DNA from: Methanomicrobiales archaeon
GTDB taxonomy: Archaea; Halobacteriota; Methanomicrobia; Methanomicrobiales; JACTUA01
Direction: 5' to 3'
Assembly: GCA_028678965.1 (NCBI GenBank)
Contig: JAJRCM010000009.1
Span: 1 to 16,075 of the forward strand
Length of the DNA: 16,075 nucleotides
Of the stretch, positions 1-7,969 are shown piece by piece. Position numbers and translations under genes: made by a program. The notes beneath the pieces were generated by a model. That model saw only the letters and a list, made by a program, of their open reading frames with translations. It did no database searches and was not told where the DNA came from. How positions within the stretch are numbered: position 1 is the stretch's first letter; the number at the start of each line of letters is the position of its first letter.

Positions 1-1852
1 CAACCTTGTCCTTATCTGGTTTTTCTTTCTGTGCCCCTTCTTCACCGGTCTGTCCCTCACTCGCACCGGCATGTGCATGCTCTGAAGCGTATTTCTTGGC
101 GGCCTCCTCGTAAACGGCAGTGCCCGCTTCCTGGAGGACTTTCTGGAGGTGCTCAGTCTCCTGTTTTATCTTTCCGATGTCCTGCCCACTCAGAGCATCC
201 TTCGCTGCTTTCATCGCAGCCTCTATATTTCCCTTCTGCTCGGTGCTCAGCTTCTCACCAAGCTCAGCAAGAGTCTTTTCTGCAGTGTAGACCAGAACGT
301 CAGCATCGTTCCTGGTCTGGACTTCTTCTTTCTTTTTCCTGTCCTCATCCGCGAATTTTTTCGCCTCACTGACCATTCGCCCGACTTCTCCTTCCGAAAG
401 CTTGGTCGAGGCTGTAATGGTCATCTTCTGCTCCTTGCCCGTGGCAAGGTCTTTCGCTGACACATTCAGGATGCCAGAAGCATCGATATCGAAAGTCACC
501 TCTATCTGGGGGACACCCCGCGGAGCTCCGGGAATCCCCACCAGATTGAACTGTCCGAGGCTGATATTATCCTGTGCCATGGATCTCTCACCCTGAAGGA
601 CATGAATGGTGACCGCGGTCTGGAAATCAGTGGCAGTGGAGAATATCTGGCTCTTCTTGGTGGGGATGGTGGTATTGCGTTCGATGAGGGGTGTCATCAC
701 CCTTCCCAGCGTTTCGATACCGAGAGTGAGGGGAGTGACATCGAGGAGAACCATGTCGGTGATCTCTCCCGCGAGAATGGATCCCTGTATGGCAGCTCCC
801 ATCGCCACGCATTCCATCGGATCTACTCCCCGTTCTACCTTATTTGCCCCCACATACTTTTCGATGAATTTCTGGACGATGGGCATCCTCGTCGGTCCAC
901 CGACAAGAATAACCCTGGCGATACTGTCTTTGGTGAGTTTCGCATCTGAGAGCGCCTGTTCCATGGGGTGAACACACCGGGCGATGATGGGATCGATCAA
1001 CTGCTCGAGCTTGGAGCGGGTAAGCTTTAAGGAGAGGTGCTTGGGTCCCAGTTTGTCAGCGGTGATGTACGGGAGATTGATATCTGTCTCCAGTACCGTG
1101 GAGAGCTCGATCTTGGCCTTCTCGCCCGCTTCACGCACCCGCTGAATGGCCATTTTATCATTTCTGAGATCGATTCCCTCCTGTATCTTGAACTCTCCCA
1201 CAATCCAGTCAATGATGGCATTATCCATATCGGTGCCACCGAGTTGAGTATCACCTGAGGTAGAGAGGACGGCAAAGGTGCCATCACCAAACTCCATGAT
1301 GGTCACATCGAGCGTACCGCCACCAAGATCGAAGACCAGGATTTTCTGGGCACCCCCTTTGTCGAGCCCGTAGGCCATTGATGCGGCGGTGGGTTCGTTC
1401 ACCAGCCGGACCACGTCCAGGCCGGCAATCTTTCCTGCATCCTTGGTCGCCGTCCGCTGGTTGTCATTGAAATACGCGGGAACGGTAATGACCACTTTCT
1501 TCACTTCTTCCCCTAGAAATGCTTCCGCGTCTCGCTTGATCTTCTGGAGGATGAAGGCAGAGATCTGCTGGGGGGTATACTCCTTTCCGTAGATGGAGTA
1601 CTTGTGCCCGGACCCCATCTTTCGTTTCGCGGCCATCACCGTCCCTTCCGGATTAGTGATTGCCTGTCGGCGTGCGGGTTCACCGACCAGCATCTGCCCA
1701 TCCTTAGTAAAGGCAACGAATGAGGGAAACATCTTCCCTGCGACAGTCACTCCTTCCGCGGAGGGGATGGTGGTGGGTTTTCCTCCAAGCATCACAGCTG
1801 CTTGACTATTCGATGTTCCGAGATCTATTCCGATGATCTTCTCCTTTCCCAT
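1..1852 (-). CDS. dnaK: Chaperone protein DnaK (Hsp70), 3' end cut off by window edge
   Basis: ATP-driven Hsp70 chaperone that binds unfolded proteins in the cytoplasm, working with DnaJ and the exchange factor GrpE. I read 617 codons without a stop. The ATPase domain begins GIDLGTSNS (residues 8-16), followed by VNEPTAAS near 150, [11 protein letters not shown] near 176 and VGGPTRMP near 320. The interdomain linker [11 protein letters not shown] lies near 374, then come the substrate-binding domain and a charged, helical C-terminal lid. The frame is still open at base 1, in a Lys/Asp-rich tail typical of the last residues, so only a few codons are probably missing. The ATG at 1852 has a Shine-Dalgarno AGGAG inside the end of grpE. 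The gene follows grpE by 5 bp, so the two should be cotranscribed. dnaJ may follow beyond the left edge, which cannot be seen here. Confidence 0.97.
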   Translation of the reverse strand, partial: MGKEKIIGIDLGTSNSQAAVMLGGKPTTIPSAEGVTVAGKMFPSFVAFTKDGQMLVGEPARRQAITNPEGTVMAAKRKMGSGHKYSIYGKEYTPQQISAFILQKIKRDAEAFLGEEVKKVVITVPAYFNDNQRTATKDAGKIAGLDVVRLVNEPTAASMAYGLDKGGAQKILVFDLGGGTLDVTIMEFGDGTFAVLSTSGDTQLGGTDMDNAIIDWIVGEFKIQEGIDLRNDKMAIQRVREAGEKAKIELSTVLETDINLPYITADKLGPKHLSLKLTRSKLEQLIDPIIARCVHPMEQALSDAKLTKDSIARVILVGGPTRMPIVQKFIEKYVGANKVERGVDPMECVAMGAAIQGSILAGEITDMVLLDVTPLTLGIETLGRVMTPLIERNTTIPTKKSQIFSTATDFQTAVTIHVLQGERSMAQDNISLGQFNLVGIPGAPRGVPQIEVTFDIDASGILNVSAKDLATGKEQKMTITASTKLSEGEVGRMVSEAKKFADEDRKKKEEVQTRNDADVLVYTAEKTLAELGEKLSTEQKGNIEAAMKAAKDALSGQDIGKIKQETEHLQKVLQEAGTAVYEEAAKKYASEHAHAGASEGQTGEEGAQKEKPDKDKV

Positions 1853-1857
1853 AAGAT

Positions 1858-2403
1858 TCACTCCTGTTGTACTTTTTTCTCTGCAATTTTTACCTTTGCT
1901 GGGCGGATCACCTTGAACTTCAGCATGTAGCCGGGCTGAAATTCCTCTATGATGGTCCCTTCCTCACAATCGCACATCTCCACGCAGAACGCCTCGTGGT
2001 AGTATGGGTCAAATTTCGCTCCGATTGTCTCGATACGTTTGAGTCCATGCCCTTGGAGGATCTTAAGAAAGTTTTTGTGAAGCATTTCCAGAGCCTCCCT
2101 GTGCACTGCCTCACGGGGGACGGACAGCATTCTTCCCATATCATCGAGGATTTCCAGAAGTTCGGTCACCAGCCGTTCCTCGGCAAGACTGATAATCATC
2201 TCCTTTTCTTTATCGAACTTCTTCCGGTAGTTGTCGAAGTCTGCCTGGAGGTATTTGAGCTGGTTCAGGCGATCCTCCGCGAGCTGTACCTGTTCATCCA
2301 GTTCTTTCTGGAGCCTGGCACACCGGTCATCAGATTCGGTCAGCCAGGCATCGGATCCCTGTGATTCGTCTGCCTGAGTGCGTTCTTCATCACTCATACC
2401 CAC
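1858..2403 (-). CDS. grpE: Nucleotide exchange factor GrpE
   Basis: GrpE releases ADP from DnaK and so resets the chaperone cycle. The 181-residue product has the family layout: a polar, acidic N-terminus (about 1-25), a long Glu/Lys-rich coiled coil (about 28-75, including [11 protein letters not shown]), a helical dimer segment, and a C-terminal beta domain (about 118-175). That domain carries [12 protein letters not shown] and a hydrophobic strand before the Lys-rich end. Length is normal. The chosen start is GTG at 2403; an ATG at 2397 would remove two residues and is equally possible, since neither has a clear ribosome binding site. It is the first gene of the grpE-dnaK operon. A TATA-like box at 2434-2445 would give a leader of only about 10 bases. 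Confidence 0.95.
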   Translation of the reverse strand: MGMSDEERTQADESQGSDAWLTESDDRCARLQKELDEQVQLAEDRLNQLKYLQADFDNYRKKFDKEKEMIISLAEERLVTELLEILDDMGRMLSVPREAVHREALEMLHKNFLKILQGHGLKRIETIGAKFDPYYHEAFCVEMCDCEEGTIIEEFQPGYMLKFKVIRPAKVKIAEKKVQQE

Positions 2404-2433
2404 TCAGCACCGGATCTAATCTGTAAGCACTAC

Positions 2434-2445
2434 TATATTTAATTT
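2434..2445 (-). promoter_or_regulatory. Putative archaeal promoter of grpE-dnaK
   Basis: On the minus strand the sequence reads AAATTAAATATA, a good TATA box after a purine-rich BRE-like stretch. Its centre (about 2438) would place the transcription start near 2412, roughly 10 bases ahead of the GTG start of grpE. I saw no distinct heat-shock operator. This is a call from pattern and spacing only. Confidence 0.45.
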
Positions 2446-2537
2446 CTCATATTTCCACTTGGATTGGGCCTTATTTTTGATTTCCCTTCTGTAAGAGGGA
2501 GTTTTTAATTTTTTTCATTTATTCAACTTTGTTAGGA

Positions 2538-2560
2538 TTAAAACAAATTTATTTAAAAAA
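2538..2560 (-). terminator. Putative T-rich terminator after cobyric acid synthase
   Basis: Read on the minus strand this is a T-rich stretch that includes TTTTTT (2555-2560) and TTTT further on, about 155 bases after the cobyric acid synthase stop. Archaeal RNA polymerase stops at oligo-T tracts without needing a hairpin. The distance to the gene makes the assignment tentative. Confidence 0.35.
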
Positions 2561-2714
2561 TTGTAGCGATTTACCTTGAGGGATTGGCTGATGATGGATA
2601 AGGGTAGTATCCCCTACGTGGACAGCCAGATTGATCCTGCAAAGCCCACGAGGGGGGGGAGTGGGAAACAAGTGGAATGGAACAATTCTTTTGCGAAGTA
2701 TCCTGATGTTCCCT

Positions 2715-4163
2715 TTATGGCTGTGTATTGATGGCGAGAATAGTATCCATATCAACGTGTTCTTCAAACCACCTAGCACATTTCTCGTAGGGATCATCAA
2801 TGGCATTTTCCGGCAGAGGGGTAAACCTGATCCCTTTTCTACTATAGAGAAAGGAGAGGAGTGCGTTGACCGCTGAAGGATTCTGGAAGAGACCGTGCAA
2901 ATAGGTTCCGATCACCAGTCCATCGTCACTCACCGCACCTTCTTCGATAAAAGCCCTTTCTACCGATCCCCGTTCCGTCTCTCCCATGTGGATCTCATAT
3001 CCTTTCACTTTCTCCATCAGTGAGAGGATCGGGGGGATAGAGCATGGTGTACGGCATACCTGTCTTGTATTTTTTCCATACTCACCAAAATTGGTCTTCA
3101 CGTCCAGAAGGCCAAGACCGGGATAGATGCCCGCTTCTGATTCAATTCCAGAATCTACGATCTCTTTTCCTAAAATTTGATAACCACCGCAGATCCCGAT
3201 AATGGGGGTCCCCCGTTCACGTGCACGAAGTATCTCTCCCCATGTTCTACTGTTTCGGATCGCTTTGAGATCGGCCACCGTATTTTTTGTTCCAGGGAGG
3301 AGGATGCAGTCATACGTTGCAAGAGAGGATCCAAGGGGAAGATAGTGCACCGAGGCATAACGTTCCAGCAGCTCAAAATCAGTAAAGTTGGAGATATGAG
3401 GGAGGCGTATCACCGCAATTTTGACGGGGTGGTCCAAAGATCGTTTATCAGCAATCGAGAGTGAGTCTTCACTTGGGAGGACTATATCGGTAAAGGGGAG
3501 AACACCCAGAACAGGGATACCAGTCAGATCCTGGATGATTCCCACTCCGTCATTGAACAGCGTGGGATCTCCCCGAAACTTATTGATGATAATCCCCTTT
3601 ACGAGCCTCCGCACATCAGCGGGGAGTAGCGCAAGTGTACCATAGATCTGGGCAAAAACTCCTCCCCGCTCAATATCTGCCACCAGAATGATAGGAAACC
3701 GGAGTTCCCGGGCAAGACGGATGTTGGCAATATCTCTGTGATACAGGTTTACTTCTGCTGCACCCCCCGCTCCTTCAACCACCAGGTGGTCATGGACCTG
3801 AAGCAGACGCTCAGCGGCCTCCAATGCTATTTCAAGGAGGTGATTCGTCTCGGTATAGTACTCGCTGATGGGGACGTCCTTATATGCCCGCCCCAGTAGC
3901 ACAATCTGAGAGGTCTTTTCTCCCGTTGGTTTAAGGAGGATGGGGTTCATGTCCACATGAGGAGAAAGGCGTGCCGCTCTTGCCTGTACCGCCTGAGCAA
4001 TCCCTATCTCCCCCCCAGCTTCGGTGACATAGGAGTTGAGGCTCATATTCTGGGATTTATACGGGGCGACTGAGATGCCCCGATTGACAAGAGTCCGGCA
4101 GAGTGCAGCTACTACCGTGCTTTTTCCTACATGTGATGCCGTCCCCAGCACCATTAAGGACAT
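2715..4163 (-). CDS. cobQ: Cobyric acid synthase (CobQ/CbiP)
   Basis: Glutamine- and ATP-dependent amidase that converts adenosyl-cobyrinic acid a,c-diamide to adenosyl-cobyric acid by four side-chain amidations in corrinoid synthesis. Methanogens need corrinoids for methyl transfer. The 482-residue protein has both expected parts. The N-terminal P-loop domain starts [10 protein letters not shown] (7-16) and continues [11 protein letters not shown] and [11 protein letters not shown]. The C-terminal type-I glutamine amidotransferase domain carries the nucleophile Cys325 in [10 protein letters not shown] and the catalytic His423 in YLHGLF, with [10 protein letters not shown] (389-397) between them. 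Length matches the family. The ATG at 4163 is supported by an AGAGG ribosome binding site a few bases upstream. The gene stands alone here, with more than 300 bases on each side, so other cobalamin genes must lie elsewhere. I saw no clear TATA box. Confidence 0.97.
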   Translation of the reverse strand: MSLMVLGTASHVGKSTVVAALCRTLVNRGISVAPYKSQNMSLNSYVTEAGGEIGIAQAVQARAARLSPHVDMNPILLKPTGEKTSQIVLLGRAYKDVPISEYYTETNHLLEIALEAAERLLQVHDHLVVEGAGGAAEVNLYHRDIANIRLARELRFPIILVADIERGGVFAQIYGTLALLPADVRRLVKGIIINKFRGDPTLFNDGVGIIQDLTGIPVLGVLPFTDIVLPSEDSLSIADKRSLDHPVKIAVIRLPHISNFTDFELLERYASVHYLPLGSSLATYDCILLPGTKNTVADLKAIRNSRTWGEILRARERGTPIIGICGGYQILGKEIVDSGIESEAGIYPGLGLLDVKTNFGEYGKNTRQVCRTPCSIPPILSLMEKVKGYEIHMGETERGSVERAFIEEGAVSDDGLVIGTYLHGLFQNPSAVNALLSFLYSRKGIRFTPLPENAIDDPYEKCARWFEEHVDMDTILAINTQP

Positions 4164-4486
4164 ATTTTTCCTCTGCCTCTCAGGTTAACAACATGGATGT
4201 CTGAAAATAAAATGAATGTGTAATAGGTTTTTAGGTGATGTGTGGCTGTTCTGTCAACAGCTCGTTGGTGCTGACTGTAATCTGCCATCACCAGAACGAT
4301 TCCGATCAAGAGACCTGTTTTTTATCCTGTAGTACATCATTATTCCTTCTCACCATCCCAAAAACCATCACACGAAAAATATCGAATGTTATGAGATGTG
4401 GGAATTATGGGTCAGGGATTGGTGATACTCTATCGCAACAAAACGATTGAGAGAGAGATAAAAGTGACTAAATTTTCTCATGAGAA
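4164..4486. other. Intergenic region between acyl-CoA ligase and cobyric acid synthase
   Basis: This stretch of about 320 bases has no ORF with a recognisable product; a 71-codon plus-strand frame at 4235-4450 is low-complexity and unsupported. It holds two inverted repeats. GCTGTT-ctgtc-AACAGC (4244-4260) lies about 85 bases upstream of the cobyric acid synthase start. The perfect 12-base palindrome TTCTCATGAGAA (4475-4486) directly follows the stop codon of the acyl-CoA ligase and is followed on the minus strand by a moderately T-rich stretch, so it may act in 3'-end formation. Confidence 0.45.
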
Positions 4487-6382
4487 TTACTTTTTCGGGT
4501 ATCCGATTGCTCTAAGGCTTTCTCTGATCTCATCGAGAATCACCGGATCATCGATGGTGGCGGGTACATGATATGGTTCTCCGTCTGCAATCTTCTTCAT
4601 CGTACCCCGCAGGATCTTGCCAGAACGCGTCTTAGGGAGGCGTTTCACGATAATGGCAACCTTGAAAGAAGCGATAGGCCCGATCCGATCCCTCACCATC
4701 CGGATCAGCTCCCCGATAATCTGGTCGCGTTCCCGCGTTACCCCCGCTTTCAGGACGATGAACCCCAGCGGTACCTCCCCCTTCACCTCATCGGCGACAC
4801 CGGTCACCGCACATTCTGCGACGTTCGGGTGTGAGGCAAGTATCTCCTCCATCGCCCCCGTGGAGAGCCGGTAGCCGGCAGTATTAATGATATCGTCTGT
4901 CCTGCTCATGATCCAGAGATAGCCCTCCCCGTCAATGTACCCCGCATCACCGGTAAGATAATACCCGGGGTAGATTTCCAGGTAGGTTCTCACAAAATCG
5001 CGATCGTTGTTCCAGAGTGTGACGAGATTCCCCGGAGGAAGGGGAAGCCGGACAACAATACTCCCAATGGTCCCTGGAGAGACATCACTTCCCGTATCAT
5101 CAAGCACCCGAACATCATATCCCGGCATCGGTTTTGTGCAGGATCCGGGTTTCACCGGCAGCATTCCTAATCCTGCCGCGTTCCCCCCAATTGCCCATCC
5201 CGTCTCGGTCTGCCACCAGTGGTCGATGACCGGAACCCCGAGCAATTCCTGTGCCCAGAGAAGGGTATCGGGATCGCACCGTTCCCCAGCGAGAAAGAGC
5301 GTCCGGAACCGTGAGAGATCGTACTTCCTGATAAAATCGCCTTGGGGATCCTCACGCTTGATGGCACGGAATGCCGTAGGGGCGGTGAAGAGGACGCTCA
5401 CCTTATGTTCAGCGATCACCCGCCAGAAGGCACCGGGGTCCGGGGTCCCCACCGATTTTCCTTCATAGAGAATTGTGGTGCAGCCAGCTGACAGGGGTGC
5501 GTATACAATATAGGAGTGCCCCACCACCCAGCCGACATCCGATGCGGCCCAGAACACCTCACCGGGATCGACACCGTAGATGTTCTTCATACTCCAGTGG
5601 AGTGCAACCAGGTGACCACCGTTGTCCCTGACAACTCCCTTGGGGACTCCGGTCGTACCAGAAGTATAGAGGATATAGAGCGGATCGGTTGCTGCCACCG
5701 GGACACAGGGTGCCCTTCCCCCATTCATGAGGGCGGACCAGTCACGATCCCGTCCCTCAACAAGCGATGCCCGGAGCTCGGGGCGCTGCACGATGATGCA
5801 GTGTTCTGGTTTCGCAGCCGATTGCTCGATAGCCCGATCAAGAAGTGATTTATAGGGAATAATTCGGGTAATTTCAATGCCACAGGATGCAGAGATTACC
5901 AGCCTTGGTTTCGCGTCATTTATTCTTGTGGCCAGCTCCGGTGATGCGAATCCCCCGAATACAACCGAATGGACTGCACCGATGCGGGCGCAGGCAAGCA
6001 TGGCGATGACTGCTTCCGGGACCATGGGCATGTATATAACAACACGATCGCCTTTCACAACCCCCATGCGGCTGAGACCATAAGCACACCTCGCTACCAG
6101 GTCAAGGAGATCCTGGTAGGTATAGATTTGTTGTGTCGCGGTCACCGGGCTATCGTATATCAGGGCCGGTTGATTGCCCCTCCCCTGCTCCACATGCCGG
6201 TCAAGGACGTTATAACAGGTATTCAGCACGCCACCTGGAAACCAGCGATAGAACGGTGGATGGGTGATGTCAAGCACCCGATCTGGAGGTTTATACCAGG
6301 TTATCTGTTCTGCTGCCTTCCCCCAGAACCTCTCAGGATTCTCCAGAGAGTACCGGTAGACCTCATTATACCGGCTCGCCAT
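4487..6382 (-). CDS. prpE: Propionyl-CoA synthetase-type acyl-CoA ligase (AMP-forming)
   Basis: AMP-forming ligase that activates a short acid (propionate or acetate) to its CoA ester through an acyl-adenylate, with pyrophosphate release. The 631 residues match the usual length of PrpE/ACSS3. The N-terminal segment MASRYNEVYRYSLENPERFW and the block VRDNGGHLVALHWSMKNIYG (251-270) resemble propionyl-CoA synthetases more than classical Acs. Core motifs are all present: P-loop YTSGTTGVPKG (239-249), WWQTETGW (389-396), YYLTGDAGY (474-482), SRTDDIINTAGYRLS (493-507), and PKTRSGKILRG (583-593), whose Lys589 is the catalytic, acetylatable lysine. Substrate choice cannot be settled from motifs alone. 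The gene is isolated, with no methylcitrate or methylmalonyl-CoA genes nearby. The ATG at 6382 has only a weak upstream GGCGTGA as ribosome binding site. Confidence 0.9.
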   Translation of the reverse strand: MASRYNEVYRYSLENPERFWGKAAEQITWYKPPDRVLDITHPPFYRWFPGGVLNTCYNVLDRHVEQGRGNQPALIYDSPVTATQQIYTYQDLLDLVARCAYGLSRMGVVKGDRVVIYMPMVPEAVIAMLACARIGAVHSVVFGGFASPELATRINDAKPRLVISASCGIEITRIIPYKSLLDRAIEQSAAKPEHCIIVQRPELRASLVEGRDRDWSALMNGGRAPCVPVAATDPLYILYTSGTTGVPKGVVRDNGGHLVALHWSMKNIYGVDPGEVFWAASDVGWVVGHSYIVYAPLSAGCTTILYEGKSVGTPDPGAFWRVIAEHKVSVLFTAPTAFRAIKREDPQGDFIRKYDLSRFRTLFLAGERCDPDTLLWAQELLGVPVIDHWWQTETGWAIGGNAAGLGMLPVKPGSCTKPMPGYDVRVLDDTGSDVSPGTIGSIVVRLPLPPGNLVTLWNNDRDFVRTYLEIYPGYYLTGDAGYIDGEGYLWIMSRTDDIINTAGYRLSTGAMEEILASHPNVAECAVTGVADEVKGEVPLGFIVLKAGVTRERDQIIGELIRMVRDRIGPIASFKVAIIVKRLPKTRSGKILRGTMKKIADGEPYHVPATIDDPVILDEIRESLRAIGYPKK

Positions 6383-6439
6383 ACCCCTACTTCACGCCCT
6401 GCATTATCACGTAGCAAGGTATTCATCCCGGCCGAGCAA

Positions 6440-6512
6440 AAACGTTATTATTTTCATTATAGCGGCAATGAGAGGGATAAAATTTAAAAATTTTGGTTTT
6501 TTTTATAAAATA
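6440..6512 (-). promoter_or_regulatory. AT-rich promoter region upstream of the acyl-CoA ligase
   Basis: On the minus strand this region contains CTATAATG (about 6462-6455) and, further upstream, the A/T-only runs around 6481-6512. The first would start transcription near 6433 and give a leader of about 50 bases; the second would give about 75-100. Which one is used cannot be decided from sequence. Confidence 0.35.
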
Positions 6513-6594
6513 ACCGTAAAATGACTGCGAAAATTTTCGAATTCAACGGATTGTTTATCTTTTACTGATTGTCATCCATATATGGTGATCTGTG

Positions 6595-6684
6595 GTGCGA
6601 AATATTGGTGATGCCCTGGTGGCCCTCTTGGTGATCACCATCATGTCCGGTCTCGGGGTGGCGATAGCACTTCCCCCCGTTTGA
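6595..6684 (+). CDS. Possible 29-residue hydrophobic peptide
   Basis: A GTG at 6595 opens a 29-codon frame ending in TGA. It lies 4 bases after GGTGATC (6584-6590), an exact piece of the archaeal Shine-Dalgarno consensus. The predicted peptide starts MRNIGDALVALLVITIMS and continues GLGVAIALPPV. That is a charged N-terminus followed by about 20 hydrophobic residues, like a single membrane helix or a bare signal sequence. No family is recognised. The same segment carries GGTGAT repeats every 23 bases, so the frame could be a by-product of a regulatory site. No plus-strand gene follows for almost 2 kb. Confidence 0.3.
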   Translation: MRNIGDALVALLVITIMSGLGVAIALPPV

Positions 6685-6999
6685 TCGAGCGATTCAGAAA
6701 ATAATCACGACTAATCTCTTCATCGGATTTTTCGTCTTGCCATACATGGCGGCATGAAGAAGGGGTGGCCTCTTCTCTAATGAGGGCGACTTCTAATAGA
6801 CAAATGACGTCAGATACTGTGGCGAACACGTAGTCCTTTCAATCAGGTGGCCCCCACTTATTTTTCCATACAGAAGACCCTGCTGGTACAATGTTTTCAA
6901 ACTGCGTCATGTCTGAATAGATCCAGCGAATTTGATCTCTGCATGTGCGGGAAGAACGTGCCTTTTATGTCTCACATTTTTTTTGCAGGAAAGGGATGT

Positions 7000-7009
7000 A
7001 AAAAAGGGA
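7000..7009 (-). terminator. Oligo-T terminator after the HTH regulator
   Basis: Directly after the TGA stop (7010-7012) the minus strand reads TCCCTTTTTT, a short oligo-T run of the kind that stops archaeal transcription. A second T-rich patch follows shortly after. Confidence 0.45.
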
Positions 7010-7594
7010 TCAATTTCTGTTCCTGTGGAGGTAGTCGAACGCCACCGCAAGTGCCACGATGAGACATCCGCCTAAAAAGAAGGCAATCACTGCTTCAAGG
7101 GGATACATAGAGAGCATCGGCGCTATTTCTGGAATGGTCCCGCCATCCATTGGGAAAGTCGGAGCTGGAGCTCCCAGAAGCTTTGGTTCGGCACCAGGGA
7201 TAGTGAGTATCGGCTGCAGGATGGCAAGAACGATGCTGATCGCACAGGTAATCCCGAGTGCCGGGGCATATTGCATCAGAACTGATTTGATATCCATTCT
7301 CTTCGGTGCGACGATCAGGATCTGGTTCTTCAGGCCGTATACCTTCACCTCTCTGCCCTTGACGCTGTATTTGGTATTGACCACTTCAAGAAGATCCGCA
7401 TCGAGCAGGTTATCGATATGATATTTTGCCGTATTGATGGGAACATGGAGGGTCTCCGAAACACTGGAGAGGGTCATGGGGCCCTGTGAAAACCGATCGA
7501 GAATATCACTGGCGAGCGGACTTGCGATCGCCTTGCCTACTTTTTGCGCCCGTTCATCTGTCGGGTCAAGGACCACAACACTCTCATTCTGCAT
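7010..7594 (-). CDS. Membrane-tethered winged-helix (ArsR-type) transcriptional regulator
   Basis: Predicted DNA-binding protein held in the membrane; ligand and target are unknown. In the 194-residue form, residues 10-85 make a winged HTH: ASPLASDILDRFSQGPMTL, then the recognition-helix region VPINTAKYHIDNLLDADLL, then a basic wing VKGREVKVYGL. Two hydrophobic segments follow, about 112-130 and 166-188, separated by some 35 Pro-rich, nearly uncharged residues. The C-terminus is YLHRNRN. The positive-inside rule puts the HTH in the cytoplasm and the Pro-rich loop outside. I chose the ATG at 7594 because GAGGT (7609-7605) lies at proper distance. A GTG at 7681 or ATG at 7678 would add about 30 residues without a ribosome binding site, but would suit the TATA box at 7738-7746. 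Confidence 0.85.
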   Translation of the reverse strand: MQNESVVVLDPTDERAQKVGKAIASPLASDILDRFSQGPMTLSSVSETLHVPINTAKYHIDNLLDADLLEVVNTKYSVKGREVKVYGLKNQILIVAPKRMDIKSVLMQYAPALGITCAISIVLAILQPILTIPGAEPKLLGAPAPTFPMDGGTIPEIAPMLSMYPLEAVIAFFLGGCLIVALAVAFDYLHRNRN

Positions 7595-7737
7595 ATGTAT
7601 AACAACCTCACAATCGAATCTCTTCAACCAATCGCTGTTGGATGCCAGATTATCTCTATGAAGGGACGTTGGTCCCATCACCGTGTATTGGTATATGAGA
7701 TATTAGGAGTACCTACGTGGCAATCACTGATAAAAAG

Positions 7738-7746
7738 TTATATAGC
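7738..7746. promoter_or_regulatory. Putative TATA box, possibly bidirectional
   Basis: TTATATAGC (plus) and GCTATATAA (minus) both make acceptable TATA boxes, with A/T-rich flanks on each side. In minus orientation it would serve the HTH regulator, starting near 7716. In plus orientation it would start near 7767, just before the hairpin-rich region, which contains no protein gene. The direction actually used is not known. Confidence 0.4.
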
Positions 7747-7792
7747 TACGATTTTTTTCGTAATATAAAATCACCAGGCGAGGGGGAGATGT

Positions 7793-7836
7793 GCGGGAAA
7801 ACGCTTCCCCTTCCCGCCACCGCGGGAGTGAAGGGG
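7793..7836. other. Mutually exclusive GC-rich hairpins, possible structured RNA
   Basis: TTCCCGC (7811-7817) is perfectly complementary to GCGGGAA on its left (7793-7799). Its last six bases, together with CCCCT before them, also pair with GCGGGA (7822-7827) and AGGGG (7832-7836) on its right. Only one pairing can form at a time. The second is the stronger, with 11 base pairs around a four-base loop and a short bulge. Because the pairing is symmetric it would form in RNA from either strand. No U-run follows directly, so a simple terminator is not obvious. Confidence 0.5.
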
Positions 7837-7969
7837 TTTACACAATTCTGAGGGAACGGGAGATCCTCATCGTGAATGGATAGAGTGCCAGCTTTGTCGA
7901 TGACCGAGTGCAGGGACCACGCCGTGTGGGAATGGATAGGAAGTGTAAATGAAATGAAAGCTGGATATC

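Larger units (their letters stand above)
2404..2714. other. Intergenic region between cobyric acid synthase and grpE
   Basis: This 311-base gap holds no credible gene. Its left half carries the grpE promoter. At 2483-2500 there is a stem TCCCT/AGGGA followed on the plus strand by a T-rich tract (2502-2517), which looks like a terminator, although no plus-strand gene lies before it. The A-rich run at 2538-2560 is T-rich on the minus strand and probably ends transcription of cobyric acid synthase. The part from 2580 to 2714 shows nothing I can name. Confidence 0.5.
6383..7009. other. Long intergenic region between regulator and acyl-CoA ligase
   Basis: About 630 bases lie between the 3' end of the HTH regulator and the start of the acyl-CoA ligase. 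It contains the ligase's AT-rich promoter region, three GGTGAT copies at 6584, 6607 and 6630, the palindrome GGTGATCACC (6630-6639) and the possible 29-codon peptide. From 6685 to 7000 I see only short frames without homology that I can recognise. One is a 23-codon minus-strand frame that ends near 6847 and begins MTQFENIVPAGSSVWK. It may be the worn tail of a lost gene, but nothing supports a name. Confidence 0.4.
7682..7969. other. Structured GC-rich intergenic region
   Basis: Between the regulator and the flavodoxin there is no supportable protein gene; a 75-codon minus frame is low-complexity. Besides the hairpins at 7793-7836 it contains an 8-base inverted repeat CCAGCTTT (7888-7895) / AAAGCTGG (7957-7964) enclosing a small hairpin CCAC-gccgt-GTGG, and a direct repeat GAATGGATAG at 7874 and 7930. 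It could be a small non-coding RNA or a long processed 3' region of the flavodoxin mRNA. It does not match RNase P RNA, SRP RNA or tRNA as I know them. Confidence 0.4.

Noticed and set aside
31..1805. Several plus-strand frames of 60-120 codons
   Set aside because: They are all opposite the uninterrupted dnaK reading frame, which has every Hsp70 motif; they show Ser/Pro/Arg-rich antisense composition.
2483..2517. Rho-independent-looking terminator on the plus strand
   Set aside because: No plus-strand gene precedes it, so it has no transcript to end; kept only as a note on the intergenic region.
2586..2705. Possible C/D-box small RNA (CTGATGA near 2588, CTGA near 2702)
   Set aside because: The boxes are more than 100 bases apart and the C box has a wrong first base; typical archaeal C/D RNAs are 50-70 bases.
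6641..6829. 62-codon minus-strand frame
   Set aside because: Charged, low-information sequence without start signals or similarity that I can recognise.
6847..6920. 23-codon minus-strand frame (MTQFENIVPAGSSVWK...) as a transposase tail
   Set aside because: Too short, no terminal repeats nearby and no motif of any transposase family.
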